From: Chitinophagaceae bacterium
GTDB taxonomy: Bacteria; Bacteroidota; Bacteroidia; Chitinophagales; Chitinophagaceae
Reading direction: 5' to 3'
NCBI GenBank assembly: GCA_024508725.1
Contig: JANINS010000003.1
Coordinates: 1,550,001 to 1,614,000 of the forward strand
DNA: 64,000 bases
The position numbers and the translations under genes were made by a program. Below the pieces are notes generated by a model. It ran no database searches. It saw only the letters and a list, made by a program, of their open reading frames with translations, and had not been told where the DNA came from. Position 1 is the stretch's first letter. The number at the start of each line of letters is the position of its first letter. Below, piece after piece: positions 1 through 9,536 of the stretch.

Positions 1-487
1 CGCTTTTACCATGAGTGATCCAGCTCTTTGTTCCATTCAACACCCACTCGTCACCATCTTTTACAGCAACTGTTTTCATGTTACCAGCATCGCTACCTGT
101 GTTGGGTTCTGTTAAACCCCAGGCACCAATAAATTCAGCGGTGGCAAGTTTTGGAAGATATTTTTTCTTTTGTTCTTCGGTACCGAAAGCGAGAATGTGT
201 CCTGTACAAAGAGAATTATGTGCTGCAAGGCTAAGTCCGATAGAGCCACACACTTTTGATATCTCCTGGATCACTGCATTGTATTCGAAATAGGAAAGAC
301 CTGAACCACCATATTCCTCAGGAACCAATACACCCATCAATCCAAGTTTCCCCATTTCTTTGAATATTTCTACGGGGAATTCCTGGCTCTCATCCCATTC
401 CATAACTCTTGGTTTGATATGCTGATTGGCAAAGTTCCTGGCTGTTTGTGTTACTTGTTGTGTTAGTTCTGTAGGCTGGAAATTCAT
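1..487 (-). CDS. Acyl-CoA dehydrogenase, N-terminal part (cut by window edge)
   Basis: Reading from the ATG at 487 gives 162 residues of a flavin-dependent acyl-CoA dehydrogenase; the C-terminal part lies beyond position 1. The N-terminal helical domain is recognisable ([19 protein letters not shown], then [10 protein letters not shown]), followed by the start of the middle beta domain with [13 protein letters not shown], the substrate/FAD-contact segment of the family, and [11 protein letters not shown]. The enzyme introduces the 2,3 double bond into acyl-CoA during fatty-acid or branched-chain amino-acid breakdown; which chain length cannot be told from this part. It is transcribed away from the window, and the gene upstream of it (555-1460) runs in the same direction. 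Confidence 0.93.
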   Translation of the reverse strand, partial: MNFQPTELTQQVTQTARNFANQHIKPRVMEWDESQEFPVEIFKEMGKLGLMGVLVPEEYGGSGLSYFEYNAVIQEISKVCGSIGLSLAAHNSLCTGHILAFGTEEQKKKYLPKLATAEFIGAWGLTEPNTGSDAGNMKTVAVKDGDEWVLNGTKSWITHGKS

Positions 488-554
488 AAAAGCGAACGAT
501 TGTTAGTTTTGCAAATGTAGGGGAGCAATACTACAATCGATCATCTTTTTTTCA

Positions 555-1460
555 TCAGTTTACTTTAACGCATGGAGCGATCTTTTGAAACATCTCTTCA
601 TTAATAAAAACAATTTTTTTCAGTTCGTCAACAGATTGGAAATTGCCATTCTTTTTCCGGTAGATAATTATGGCCTGAGCAATATCTTTCGAAATGCCAG
701 CGCATTCCATCAATTCATTTTCAAGAGCTGTATTTATGTTGATCTTGTTTACTGCTGGAGCAGAAAGCTTGAGATATGGCTTAATTAACTGAAAAGTAGA
801 ATCTTTCAATCCATAAGTTTTTGCAACCTGTTCGATCGATGCAAAACCTCCGATCTTGTCCCTGAATTTTATGATACGATTACTAAGTACTTCGCCAATG
901 CCAGGTAATGCTTTCCAATCTTCTACCGTAGCGGTGTTAATATCGATGATATTGATTTGTTTAGATGGATATTCCGGCTTTGAGTAAGGTGTATAATTGT
1001 TTGTATAAGTCGTTCCGCCGGTTTCGATTTTTGCATAAGGAATGATCCTGTCTGCATCTTCTTTCTTTAAGCTGTATATCTTTCTGAGATCTTCCGGCTT
1101 CCTGAATTTTCCACCTTTGTTTCGATAGTTGATGATCGTTCTGGCTGTACGTTCAGGCAATCCTAAGGTGATAAAGCCTTCTTCGTTCAATGTATTCGGA
1201 TCGAAAACGAAAAGCTTCACCTGCTTTTTTTCTGCCGCAGCAAAAGGAGTTTGCCAACCATGATCATCATCTTCCTGTGGTCTGGAAGTTGGTTTTGTTT
1301 GTGCCAGTTCTTTCTTCAGCTCATCTGAGATAACTTCTGGAGCTTTTTTCGCTGAAAAGAGATTAGGAAGGAGGATAAATCCGCCAAGCAGCATAATAAC
1401 TATAACGATCGCATTGCGTTCTCTTTTTGAAAAAGAGAAATAGTCTTTTATCCAACTCAT
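555..1460 (-). CDS. Membrane-anchored helix-hairpin-helix (ComEA-like) protein
   Basis: 301 residues. One hydrophobic segment at about 17-35 follows a basic N terminus, then a charged linker to about 80, then three helix-hairpin-helix units (about 85-145, 170-232 and 238-301). Each carries the typical pattern, for example DINTATVEDWKALPGIG and ININTALENEL. Tandem HhH units of this kind bind DNA without sequence specificity, as in competence protein ComEA, but Bacteroidota encode several such proteins whose role is unknown. The gene ends 12 bases upstream (on the plus strand) of a metallo-hydrolase gene in the same orientation, so they may be co-transcribed. DNA binding is inferred from the domain only. 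Confidence 0.85.
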   Translation of the reverse strand: MSWIKDYFSFSKRERNAIVIVIMLLGGFILLPNLFSAKKAPEVISDELKKELAQTKPTSRPQEDDDHGWQTPFAAAEKKQVKLFVFDPNTLNEEGFITLGLPERTARTIINYRNKGGKFRKPEDLRKIYSLKKEDADRIIPYAKIETGGTTYTNNYTPYSKPEYPSKQINIIDINTATVEDWKALPGIGEVLSNRIIKFRDKIGGFASIEQVAKTYGLKDSTFQLIKPYLKLSAPAVNKININTALENELMECAGISKDIAQAIIIYRKKNGNFQSVDELKKIVFINEEMFQKIAPCVKVN

Positions 1461-1471
1461 ACAACAACATT

Positions 1472-2248
1472 TTACAGCTTACAGGTCAGGCCATCGTAAG
1501 CAAGGTTAATGTGCTGTGGTAAAGCAGCACTAATGTGTTGGTGAAATCCTAGTTGGTGACTAATATGAGTAAAATATGCTTCAGGAATGTTGAGTTGTTC
1601 TACCAATGCTACTGCTTCGTCGAGCGTGAAATGAGAAATGTGTTTTTCTTTTCTCAAAGCATTTACAACCAGTATGTGTGAGCCTTTGATCTTTTCCTTT
1701 TCGTCTTCTTCAATCCTGTTAGCATCTGTAATATAGGTAAAATTTCCAAAACGAAAACCATACACCGGCATTTTATGATGCCAGGCGAGTATGGGTGTTA
1801 CGGGAATGTCTCCGATAATAAATGGCGTTTCATCGATCGTGACAAGTTCTATCTCAGGAACGCCGGGATATTTTTTTTCGGCAAAAGCGTAGTAAAAATC
1901 CCTTCTTAAAGCTTCTTCGGTTAGAGTGTTTGCAAATACCTGCATGGGTTTTTGCATGAAGAAGTTGAAAGCCCTGACATCATCCAGTCCTGCGATATGA
2001 TCTTTATGTGGATGGGTAAACAATACGGCATCCAAATGTTTAATATTCAATCGCAACATCTGGTAACGAAAATCAGGAGTGGTATCTACAACGATCGTAG
2101 TGGTGGCAGACTGAACTAAAATGCTGCTGCGAAGTCTTTTGTCTTTAGGATTTGTTGACTGGCAAACGGCACAATCACAGCCGATCATTGGAATACCAGT
2201 GCTGGTTCCTGTACCGAGAAAAGTTATCGTTAGAGACGGAAAAGACAC
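1472..2248 (-). CDS. Metallo-beta-lactamase-fold hydrolase, PhnP-like
   Basis: 258 residues with the zinc motif THPHKDHIAGLDD (about residues 78-90), the later histidine strand SHFTLDEA and a C-terminal THISHQLG. The N terminus has LGTGTSTGIPMIGCDCAVC, matching the PhnP-like branch (phosphoribosyl cyclic phosphate phosphodiesterase and relatives) whose cysteines may bind an extra zinc. In organisms without a phosphonate operon these enzymes are usually annotated only as MBL-fold hydrolases; substrate is unknown here. It sits between the HhH gene (12-base gap) and a 90-residue hypothetical (29-base gap), all on the minus strand, so the three probably form one unit. Confidence 0.88.
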   Translation of the reverse strand: MSFPSLTITFLGTGTSTGIPMIGCDCAVCQSTNPKDKRLRSSILVQSATTTIVVDTTPDFRYQMLRLNIKHLDAVLFTHPHKDHIAGLDDVRAFNFFMQKPMQVFANTLTEEALRRDFYYAFAEKKYPGVPEIELVTIDETPFIIGDIPVTPILAWHHKMPVYGFRFGNFTYITDANRIEEDEKEKIKGSHILVVNALRKEKHISHFTLDEAVALVEQLNIPEAYFTHISHQLGFHQHISAALPQHINLAYDGLTCKL

Positions 2249-2277
2249 ATCTCAAAAGTAACAAATGCAATGCTGAA

Positions 2278-2550
2278 TTAAACAGCAGATGAAGAGTTCT
2301 GGGATACTTCTTCGTAAAGTTTCTGGCTGTCGTGTGTAAGTTTATCGAATTCAATGTTGAGTTGAGGAATCAGTTCAACCAGCGTATTGATACGTCCTTC
2401 AACGTTCAGGTATTTGTTCAATACAACCACTCTTTTCTGTTCTAAAATGCAATAGCCACTTTGAAACATACCTCTTTCATAGCGAACGGTGTATTCAGAT
2501 TCTCCCAAAATATCTTCCAGCTTATCCAGAGTAGTCTGATTGTACTTCAT
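2278..2550 (-). CDS. Conserved-looking small hypothetical protein
   Basis: 90 residues, soluble, no signal peptide or membrane segment. The sequence reads like a real protein (KLEDILGESEYTVRYERGMF, then a leucine-rich helical C terminus), with a cysteine at 33 and an acidic, helix-prone tail. I do not recognise a family with certainty. It lies immediately upstream of the PhnP-like hydrolase in the same orientation, suggesting co-transcription. Function unknown. Confidence 0.7.
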   Translation of the reverse strand: MKYNQTTLDKLEDILGESEYTVRYERGMFQSGYCILEQKRVVVLNKYLNVEGRINTLVELIPQLNIEFDKLTHDSQKLYEEVSQNSSSAV

Positions 2551-2714
2551 AAAGTGAATGGTGAAAAGTGAATGGTCAAATCTTCACAGAGGCAAATTTA
2601 ACCTTCACCGGCTTGTATTTAAGAGGTGATTAGCTCAAATTATTCACAAAGTCGGGAAAACTAATAATTGTTTGAGATTCACGTCACTTACCTCTTACAT
2701 CATACTTCCTACAT

Positions 2715-4268
2715 CTATTTACTGGCCATTTTCACCAGCGGAACGATCATTTCTTCCATACTCACACCACCATGCTGGAAAGTATTGCGATAATAGTTCA
2801 CATAGTGATTGTAATTATTGGGATAGCATAGAAAGCCATCTTCTTTGGCGAAAATAAAGCTGGAGTTCACATTTGGTACAGGCAAACCGGCTTCTCTCGG
2901 ATCTTTGAATGCCAACACATCTTTATTCTCGTAATTGAGATTTCTGCCATGCTTATACCTAAGATTGGTAGTTGTTTGTTTATCGCCGATCACTTTATAA
3001 GGCGTTTTTACTCTCACACTTCCATGATCGGTAGTAAGTATCAGCTTCACATTTTTGTCGGCGATCTTTTTCAAAGCCTGGTTTAGCGGACTATGCTCAA
3101 ACCAACTTCTCGTGATGCTTCGGTAACTTACTTCATCACTTGCCAGCTCTTTCAAAACTTCCATTTCTGTTCTGGCATGACTTAACATGTCAACGAAGTT
3201 GTACACGATAATATTCAGGTCATTGTTCAGCAGGTTATGAATATTGTTCACCAACTGCTGTCCATCATGATGATTTAAAACTTTTGTATAACTGTATTTG
3301 AAGTCTTTTTTGAGGCGTTTCAATTGTCCTTTGAAAAAATCTTCTTCAAACAAATTCTTACCGCCTTCTTCCTCATCATTCTTCCACTGGTTGGGGAATT
3401 GTTTTTCAATATCAACAGGAAGCAATCCGGCGAAGATCGCATTGCGACAATACTGAGTAGCAGTTGGTAAAATGCTGTAAAAACTATCTTCCTCCAATAT
3501 CCTGAAGTTCTCAGCAAACATGGGCTGTATCGCTTTCCATTGATCGAATCTCAGGTTATCGATCAGGATAAAGAAAGTTGAAGTGCCTTTCTCCACATGC
3601 GGAAACACCTTAAACTGCATGAGATTATGACTCATGATCGGGCTTTCATCACTCTTGGGATTCACCCATTTCGCATAATTTTTTGAAACAAATTTGAAGA
3701 ACTCTGTATTCGCTTCTTCTTTTTGTGAAGCAAGGATCTCCATCATTTCAGGACTATCACTCTTCTCCATTTCCAGCTCCCAATAGATCAGTTTTTTGTA
3801 TATCTCCATCCATTCATTGTAGTCGGGATTGCTGTTCAAAGCCATAAACAAATTCCTGAATTGCTGCTGGTAAGCCGTCGTGGTTTTTTCAGCAACGAGG
3901 CGTTTGTTATCAATTATTTTTTTCAGACTTAGTAAAACCTGGTTTGGATTAACCGGTTTGATCAGGTAATCGCTGATCTGGCTACCGATCGCTTCATCCA
4001 TTACATTTTCTGTTTCATTCTTTGTGATCATCACAACAGGTACACTCGAGTTCACTTCTTTGATCCTTGCGAGTGTTTCCAATCCTGTGATGCCGGGCAT
4101 TGATTCATCAAGAAGCACTACATCAATAATATTATCCTTTACATATTCAACAGCATCGAAACCATTGGTAAGCGTTTGTACTTCGTATCCTTTATTTTCT
4201 AAAAAAATTTTTTGAGACTGAAGACTTTCAATCTCATCATCTACCCAAAGAATTTTTGCTAACGCCAT
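2715..4268 (-). CDS. porX: PorX-type response regulator with PglZ/alkaline-phosphatase-like domain
   Basis: 517 residues. The N-terminal receiver domain (1-120) has the acidic pair D10/D11, phospho-acceptor D54 in LLDESMPG, T82 and K104 in YLIKPVNP. After a helical linker comes a PglZ/alkaline-phosphatase-superfamily domain (about 200-517) with FILIDNLRFDQW and LTTDHGSVRVKTP carrying likely metal ligands. This receiver-PglZ arrangement is that of PorX, the response regulator that controls type IX secretion genes in Porphyromonas gingivalis and is widespread in Bacteroidota. The window also encodes three T9SS cargo proteins, so a link is plausible. The partner kinase PorY is not in the window. 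The gene stands alone with a repeat-phrase gap upstream. Confidence 0.92.
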   Translation of the reverse strand: MALAKILWVDDEIESLQSQKIFLENKGYEVQTLTNGFDAVEYVKDNIIDVVLLDESMPGITGLETLARIKEVNSSVPVVMITKNETENVMDEAIGSQISDYLIKPVNPNQVLLSLKKIIDNKRLVAEKTTTAYQQQFRNLFMALNSNPDYNEWMEIYKKLIYWELEMEKSDSPEMMEILASQKEEANTEFFKFVSKNYAKWVNPKSDESPIMSHNLMQFKVFPHVEKGTSTFFILIDNLRFDQWKAIQPMFAENFRILEEDSFYSILPTATQYCRNAIFAGLLPVDIEKQFPNQWKNDEEEGGKNLFEEDFFKGQLKRLKKDFKYSYTKVLNHHDGQQLVNNIHNLLNNDLNIIVYNFVDMLSHARTEMEVLKELASDEVSYRSITRSWFEHSPLNQALKKIADKNVKLILTTDHGSVRVKTPYKVIGDKQTTTNLRYKHGRNLNYENKDVLAFKDPREAGLPVPNVNSSFIFAKEDGFLCYPNNYNHYVNYYRNTFQHGGVSMEEMIVPLVKMASK

Positions 4269-4539
4269 AGTAATATTTTAAAGTTCACGAGTTCGCAAGT
4301 TATCAGTTCACAAGTTAATGCATGCTGCAACGTGTGAACTCTTGAACACGTGAACATGTAAACTGGTTTTACCTCAATAATTCAACCGAAAAGAAAAGAG
4401 TAGAAGTTAGTTCGATCTGGTAGTGTTTGGTGAGTTGCGAAGCCGAATATACACTATCCCTTAGCATTAGTACATTTGCCACAAGTAATAGCGGCTTATT
4501 TAACAAATCTCAAACAGCAAAGATTGTTCACTTGTAAAA
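4269..4539. other. Intergenic gap between divergent genes with GTGAAC/AAGTT phrases
   Basis: No gene seen. The part nearest porX (about 4283-4360) is made of repeated short words such as GTTCACGAGTTCGCAAGTT and GTGAACTCTTGAACACGTGA, which recur almost in kind upstream of the gene at 18333-18785. Promoters for porX (minus) and the HD phosphohydrolase (plus) must lie here but I cannot place them convincingly. Confidence 0.5.
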
Positions 4540-5775
4540 ATGAATCAATCCGGATCAATAAAAAATTCAATGAAGCGTAAGATCATCAACGACCCTGTCT
4601 ATGGCTTTATTACCATCAATCATCCCCTCATATTCCAGATCATTGCTCATCCGTTTTATCAACGGTTGAGACGTATCAGCCAGATGGCTTTGGCACAACT
4701 GGTTTATCCTGGTGCAACACATACAAGATTGCATCATTCGCTTGGAGCATATCACCTGATGTGTAATGCAATCTCTGAGCTCAGAGGTAAAGGCGTTAGT
4801 ATAACAGATGAAGAAGAGATCGCTGTAAAAGCTGCGATATTATTGCACGATGTTGGTCATGGTCCTTTTTCTCATGCGCTGGAAAATGTGCTGATACAGG
4901 ATCTTCATCACGAAGAAATTTCTTTGAAGATCATGCAACACCTGAACAGTGAATTCAATGGTGCTTTAGATCTTACCATTGAGATATTCACCAATAAATA
5001 TCACAAGCCGTTTCTTCATCAATTGATCAGTGGACAGTTGGATGTTGACAGGATGGATTATCTCACCAGGGACAGCTTTTATTCCGGTGTTTCGGAAGGT
5101 GTGATCGGCTATGATCGCCTCATCAAAATGCTTTGTGTACACAACAACCAGTTAGTGGTGGAAGAAAAAGGGATTTACAGTGTAGAGAAATTTCTTGTGG
5201 CAAGAAGGCAGATGTATTGGCAGGTTTACCTGCACAAAACGGTTTTATCAGCAGAAATGATGCTGGTAAAGATCATGGAAAGAGTGAAGGAAATTTACTC
5301 AGCCAATGATGAGAATTTAAAAACAGGTTCCGCTCTGGACTTTTTCCTTTCAGGTTACAAAAGCTCAGATCAACAGTTAATATTGGATAACTTCTGTTCA
5401 TTAGACGATCATGATGTGATGCATGCGGTAAAGGCGTGGAGTAAACATCCGGATATTGTGTTAGGTACACTTTGTAAGAATCTGCTAAAAAGAGTTTTAT
5501 ATAAAACAAAATTCCAGGCACTGCCGTTTAGCGAAGAATTGATCAAAGAAAAACAAGAGGCAGCTATTAAGACCCATCATTTGTCTAAAGAGTTAGCCGG
5601 CTATTTTGTTTTTACAGGCGAGGCAAGTAATACTACCTATCAAAAAGCAGATGAGACCATTAACATCCTGTTCAAAGACGGTAGTACAAAAGATATAACG
5701 TCAATAGATAATGCGTTAATTAGCCAAAACCTTTCCACACCTGTAAAAAAATTCTACATTTGTTCATTAGGATAG
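4540..5775 (+). CDS. HD-superfamily phosphohydrolase (dNTPase-like)
   Basis: 411 residues if started at 4540; an ATG ten codons later (4570, MKRKIINDPVYGF) matches the usual start of the family and may be the true one. Metal-binding HD motif: HTRLHHSLGAYHL (about 61-73), then LLHDVGHGPFSHALE (H103, D104), and a later DVDRMDYLTRDSFYSG carrying the last aspartate. This is the family of bacterial SAMHD1/dGTPase-like HD proteins; the substrate of this branch is not known. The gene precedes lpxD by 122 bases on the same strand, an arrangement I associate with other Bacteroidota. Confidence 0.88.
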   Translation: MNQSGSIKNSMKRKIINDPVYGFITINHPLIFQIIAHPFYQRLRRISQMALAQLVYPGATHTRLHHSLGAYHLMCNAISELRGKGVSITDEEEIAVKAAILLHDVGHGPFSHALENVLIQDLHHEEISLKIMQHLNSEFNGALDLTIEIFTNKYHKPFLHQLISGQLDVDRMDYLTRDSFYSGVSEGVIGYDRLIKMLCVHNNQLVVEEKGIYSVEKFLVARRQMYWQVYLHKTVLSAEMMLVKIMERVKEIYSANDENLKTGSALDFFLSGYKSSDQQLILDNFCSLDDHDVMHAVKAWSKHPDIVLGTLCKNLLKRVLYKTKFQALPFSEELIKEKQEAAIKTHHLSKELAGYFVFTGEASNTTYQKADETINILFKDGSTKDITSIDNALISQNLSTPVKKFYICSLG

Positions 5776-5897
5776 TCAATGAGAGTCATAAAGTCAATGG
5801 TCAATGGTCATTAGCCTTTCATGAATCTGCAAATTTTCTTGATGACTTAATGACAAATGACTTACGGGACTATGTAAATGACTTAATGACCTGATGT
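5776..5897. repeat. Low-complexity intergenic phrase (AATGACTT/GTCAATGG)
   Basis: The gap is largely built from variants of two short words: GTCAATGGTCAATGGTCATT near the left and TGACTTAATGACAAATGACTT / AATGACTTAATGACCTGATG near the right. It resembles in style, not in sequence, the GTGAAC phrases elsewhere in the window. No gene, no clear promoter. Confidence 0.45.
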
Positions 5898-6956
5898 ATG
5901 GAATTTAGTGCGTCGCAGATAGCAATACTAATCAACGGTAAGGTGGAAGGAGATCCTGAAGCCAAAGTAACATCCTTCAGCAAGATAGAAGAAGCACAAA
6001 ACGGCAATCTTGCGTTTTTTGCAAACCCCAAATACGAAGACTTCCTCTATTCTACGGGTGCTTCCATTGTAATTGTAAGCGACTCTTACGAATTAAGAGA
6101 ACCTGTTGCCGCAACACTCATTCGTGTTCCCGATGCTTACAGTGCCTTTGCAATTTTGCTGAACAAGTACCAGCAAATGGCAACACAACAGCTCATCGGT
6201 ATTCAGCAGCCAAGCTATATTTCTTCAACTGCAAAAATTGGTGAGCAGGTATATGTAGGAGCTTTTGCCTACATAGGTGAACATGTGAAGATCGGTAACA
6301 ACGTAAAAATATTCCCAGGTACATTCATCGGTGATAATGTATCGATCGGTGATAATACCATCCTTCATCCAGGTGTAAAAGTGTACCACGATTGCGTAGT
6401 AGGTAAGAGTGTTACCATTCATGCAGGTAGTGTGATCGGTGGTGATGGATTTGGCTTTGCACCACAAGCCGATGGTACATACAAAAAAGTTCCGCAGATT
6501 GGTAACGTAGTGATCGAAGATGAAGTAGAGATTGGTTCTAATGCAACGATCGACAGAGCTACGATGGGTTCAACCATTGTAAGATCAGGTGCCAAACTCG
6601 ATAACCTTATTCAAATTGCCCACAACGTTGAAGTGGGAAATCATACAGTGATTGCTGCACAGGCAGGTGTTAGCGGAAGCACTAAAATTGGCAACCATGT
6701 GCAGATTGGTGGGCAGGCTGGTATCGTAGGTCATATTACTATTGCAGACCGTGTGCTGATCAATGCACAAAGCGGTGTAAGCAAGTCTATTAAAGAATCG
6801 AATACCGCAGTTACCGGTTCTCCTGCATCCGATTATACTTCTACGCTTCGAAGCCAGGCTGTTGCAAGGAATCTCCCTGAACTGGAGAAAAGAGTTTGGG
6901 AATTAGAGAAGCTTGTTCAACAGTTGGTGGCTGAAAAAGTGAATGTGAATGTTTAG
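5898..6956 (+). CDS. lpxD: UDP-3-O-acylglucosamine N-acyltransferase LpxD
   Basis: 352 residues. The N-terminal substrate-recognition domain (about 1-105, [20 protein letters not shown]) leads into a left-handed beta helix of hexapeptide repeats (about 105-305), including [12 protein letters not shown] and [16 protein letters not shown]; the AHN histidine is the family's catalytic base. A charged coiled-coil C terminus completes the trimer. LpxD adds the N-linked 3-hydroxyacyl chain in the third step of lipid A synthesis in the cytoplasm. Unlike the arrangement I know from many Bacteroidota, no lpxC-fabZ fusion or lpxA follows; the next gap is a repeat and then an unrelated MBL-fold gene. Confidence 0.97.
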   Translation: MEFSASQIAILINGKVEGDPEAKVTSFSKIEEAQNGNLAFFANPKYEDFLYSTGASIVIVSDSYELREPVAATLIRVPDAYSAFAILLNKYQQMATQQLIGIQQPSYISSTAKIGEQVYVGAFAYIGEHVKIGNNVKIFPGTFIGDNVSIGDNTILHPGVKVYHDCVVGKSVTIHAGSVIGGDGFGFAPQADGTYKKVPQIGNVVIEDEVEIGSNATIDRATMGSTIVRSGAKLDNLIQIAHNVEVGNHTVIAAQAGVSGSTKIGNHVQIGGQAGIVGHITIADRVLINAQSGVSKSIKESNTAVTGSPASDYTSTLRSQAVARNLPELEKRVWELEKLVQQLVAEKVNVNV

Positions 6957-6976
6957 CCTGCACTTGCTTTTCATGG

Positions 6977-7146
6977 CATCGTCTCTTGTGTCACTCACTT
7001 GTACGTTCTGAACTTTATTCATCCTTTAAATCAAAGCGGCTAAACTTCACAGACGAATCACAACGTTGTGTATCGTTGTGCCGCAGTGTCGTTGTGGTTC
7101 AGAAAAGCTCAATAAAGCATCTGCAGTACAAGAGTGCGACGCAACC
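6977..7146. repeat. Paired-arm intergenic repeat, copy 1 (GTACAAG family)
   Basis: The left arm (6977-7024) contains TTGTGTCACTCACTTGTAC and the right arm (7123-7146) contains GTACAAGAGTGCGACGCAAC, so the arms are imperfect inverted repeats enclosing about 100 bases. The left arm is matched nearly base for base at 20231-20277 and the right arm at 20393-20416. Single arms occur at 14709-14730 and 18239-18263. No coding potential conserved between copies. Confidence 0.75.
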
Positions 7147-7191
7147 AAAGCCAAATAGCATAATTTTAGCTGGTCTCACAAAACTTTTCTT

Positions 7192-8595
7192 ATGAAAATT
7201 TCTTTTCACGGTGCAGCACAAACAGTAACTGGTTCCAAACATTTACTCACCCTAAAGAACGGCTCTAAGATCTTATTCGATTGTGGCATGTTCCAGGGAC
7301 TTGGCAGAGACACTGTGCCTTTGAACCAGCAATGGGGTTTCGAACCTTCTGAAGTGAAGTATGTATTGTTATCGCATGCTCACATCGATCATTCAGGTTT
7401 GTTACCCAAACTGGTGAAAGATGGTTTCAATGGAAAGATATTCTGCACCGCTGCAACAAAAGATCTTGCGAACATCCTCTTATTAGATTCTGCAGAGATA
7501 CAAAGAGATGATACCAACTACTCCAATAAGAAAAGAGCCAAACGTGGAGAACCGTTGATCGAACCTTTATATTCTGTTGACGATGCCAGGCGGGTTACTA
7601 AACTGATGCAGGAAGTACAATACGGTGTATGGACAACAATTGAAAAAGGAATAGAGGTTTTATATACCGATGCAGGACATATTATCGGAAGTGCTGCAGT
7701 GCATTTAAAAATAACAGAAGATGGCAAAACTGAACAGATAACATTTAGTGGCGATGTTGGCAGGTACGGTGATGTGATATTGAAATCGCCTGAAGTATTT
7801 CCCCAGGCAGATCATATCATTATAGAAAGCACTTATGGCAACAGCCTGCACGAACCCATGTTCAGTACAGCTGATAAGTTTTTGGAGTGGATCAGGAAGA
7901 CTTGTGTAGATAAAAAAGGTAAGCTGATCATACCTGCATTTAGTGTGGGTCGAACTCAAGAGTTACTTTATTTTCTCAACCAGCTCGAACTCGAAAAACG
8001 TTTACCTAAAGTTCCGGTGTATGTAGATAGTCCGCTGAGTAAAGAGGCCACTGATGTAGTGAAAAGTCATCCTGAAGGGTTTAATAAATACATCAAAAAA
8101 CTTTTGCTTACTGATAGCGATCCTTTTGATTTTCCCGGATTAACATTTATTGAATCTGCAGAAGAAAGTAAGCGGTTGAATTTATTACCTCAGCCCTGCA
8201 TTATCATCTCGGCCAGTGGAATGGCAGATGCAGGACGGATAAAACATCATATCAAGAATAATATCAGCGATCCAAAGAATACCATTCTGATCGTGGGATA
8301 TTCAGAACCCAATTCGCTTGGCGGAAGACTGATGAATGGCGAAAAGAGAGTAAGAATTTTCCGGGAGGAGTATGATGTTCGAGCCGAAATTGGTATCATG
8401 CGAAGCATGAGTGCTCATGGAGATTATGATGATCTCTGCCAGTTTCTTGCTTGTCAGGATCCATCAGAAGTAAAAAATGTTTTTATTGTTCATGGTGAAT
8501 ACGAAGTGCAGCTTGAGTTTCAAAGCCGTTTACGAAAGAAAGGCTTTAGAATGGTAGAAGTTCCTGCAATGCACAGTAATTTTAACCTGCTATGA
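7192..8595 (+). CDS. MBL-fold beta-CASP ribonuclease-type hydrolase
   Basis: 467 residues. Metallo-beta-lactamase core with SHAHIDHSG (H62, H64, D66, H67), then TDAGHIIGSAAVHL and FSGDVGRYGD. The beta-CASP insert is marked by IIESTYGNSLHE, PAFSVGRTQELL and IISASGMADAGRIKHH, and the RMMBL tail by FIVHGEYEVQLEF. This is the CPSF73/RNase J-like superfamily that cleaves RNA (some members DNA); the bacterial branch has mostly uncharacterised ribonucleases. Its stop overlaps the start of the MgtC-family gene by four bases, so the two are translationally coupled, though no functional link is obvious. Confidence 0.93.
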   Translation: MKISFHGAAQTVTGSKHLLTLKNGSKILFDCGMFQGLGRDTVPLNQQWGFEPSEVKYVLLSHAHIDHSGLLPKLVKDGFNGKIFCTAATKDLANILLLDSAEIQRDDTNYSNKKRAKRGEPLIEPLYSVDDARRVTKLMQEVQYGVWTTIEKGIEVLYTDAGHIIGSAAVHLKITEDGKTEQITFSGDVGRYGDVILKSPEVFPQADHIIIESTYGNSLHEPMFSTADKFLEWIRKTCVDKKGKLIIPAFSVGRTQELLYFLNQLELEKRLPKVPVYVDSPLSKEATDVVKSHPEGFNKYIKKLLLTDSDPFDFPGLTFIESAEESKRLNLLPQPCIIISASGMADAGRIKHHIKNNISDPKNTILIVGYSEPNSLGGRLMNGEKRVRIFREEYDVRAEIGIMRSMSAHGDYDDLCQFLACQDPSEVKNVFIVHGEYEVQLEFQSRLRKKGFRMVEVPAMHSNFNLL

Positions 8596-9221
8596 ATGAA
8601 TATCTCACTGAAGATGTTATAAGAGTGATCTATGCTTTGATTGCAGGAGCTTGTCTTGGTTTTGAAAGAGAGTTTCATGATAAACCTGCAGGCTTCAGAA
8701 CACTAACGCTCATTTGTATGGGATCGGCCGTGTTTACGATTATTTCGCATCATTATTTTCTGCAGGATCGTGTGGCATCGAACATTGTAACCGGTATCGG
8801 TTTTCTTGGTGCAGGCGTTATGTTGAAAGAAGGGTTAACCATCAAAGGAATTACAACAGCCTCAACAATATGGGTAACGGCAGCCATCGGAATGACAATA
8901 GGCGTAGGTGCTTACTGGCTTGCAACGGTTGTGCTGGTTTTGGTACTGTCAACTTTGGTCATCCTCAACAGGTTCGAAAAAGGATTGCAGGATTTTAGTC
9001 AAAAAAGAACCTACGAGATCATCTTCAAATCTCAAACACATGCAGTGGATGAGCTTGAAAAGCAATTAGTTCAAAATGAAATATCCTTTATCAGGGCACA
9101 GCTAAGAAAAGTAGATAATAAGATCGTTGCCAGGTATCGTGTTAAGGCAGGGAGGAAACAGCACAGCAAACTGAGTCTGTTACTTGCAGGCAGTGATTTG
9201 GTAGAAGGTTTTGATGTTTGA
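8592..9221 (+). CDS. MgtC/SapB-family membrane protein
   Basis: 209 residues. Four or five hydrophobic segments fill residues 5-125, with the family hallmark GACLGFEREFHDKPAGFRT in the first loop and GIGFLGAGVMLKEG later; the last 80 residues are a soluble domain (TYEIIFKSQTHAVDELEKQL). MgtC proteins help cells grow at low magnesium, and some inhibit F-type ATP synthase; many homologs are unstudied. The start codon overlaps the end of the upstream ribonuclease-like gene. No magnesium riboswitch is evident. Confidence 0.92.
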   Translation: MNEYLTEDVIRVIYALIAGACLGFEREFHDKPAGFRTLTLICMGSAVFTIISHHYFLQDRVASNIVTGIGFLGAGVMLKEGLTIKGITTASTIWVTAAIGMTIGVGAYWLATVVLVLVLSTLVILNRFEKGLQDFSQKRTYEIIFKSQTHAVDELEKQLVQNEISFIRAQLRKVDNKIVARYRVKAGRKQHSKLSLLLAGSDLVEGFDV

Positions 9222-9266
9222 TCTTTTCAGGCATGATATTATATAAAGCTCTGGTAAACAGCAGCG

Positions 9267-9536
9267 ATGATAGACAACTCCGGTATTTTCGCCTTTGATG
9301 TAGATTTCGATGATGCGGGAAAGAAATCTCTTCTTGAAGTTTTCATTAAGTTCAATTCTGATGGAACGCATTATTACTATTGTGTGATCGGTGACAAAAA
9401 AGAGTATGCGATTGCTAAAAGAGATGATGGCACCTGGGTAGATATGAAAGAAGGCAAAACAGATCTTTCACAAAGTATAGGTAAGATCATTGAAAGAGAA
9501 CTTAGTATTGATCATCGATTTCATCAGCACTCATAA
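9267..9536 (+). CDS. Small hypothetical protein
   Basis: 89 residues, acidic and soluble, with a beta-rich look (FAFDVDFDDAGKKSLLEVF, HYYYCVIGDKKEYAIAKRDD) and no signal peptide. Begins 45 bases after the MgtC-family gene on the same strand, so it may be its operon partner. I do not recognise a family. Confidence 0.6.
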   Translation: MIDNSGIFAFDVDFDDAGKKSLLEVFIKFNSDGTHYYYCVIGDKKEYAIAKRDDGTWVDMKEGKTDLSQSIGKIIERELSIDHRFHQHS

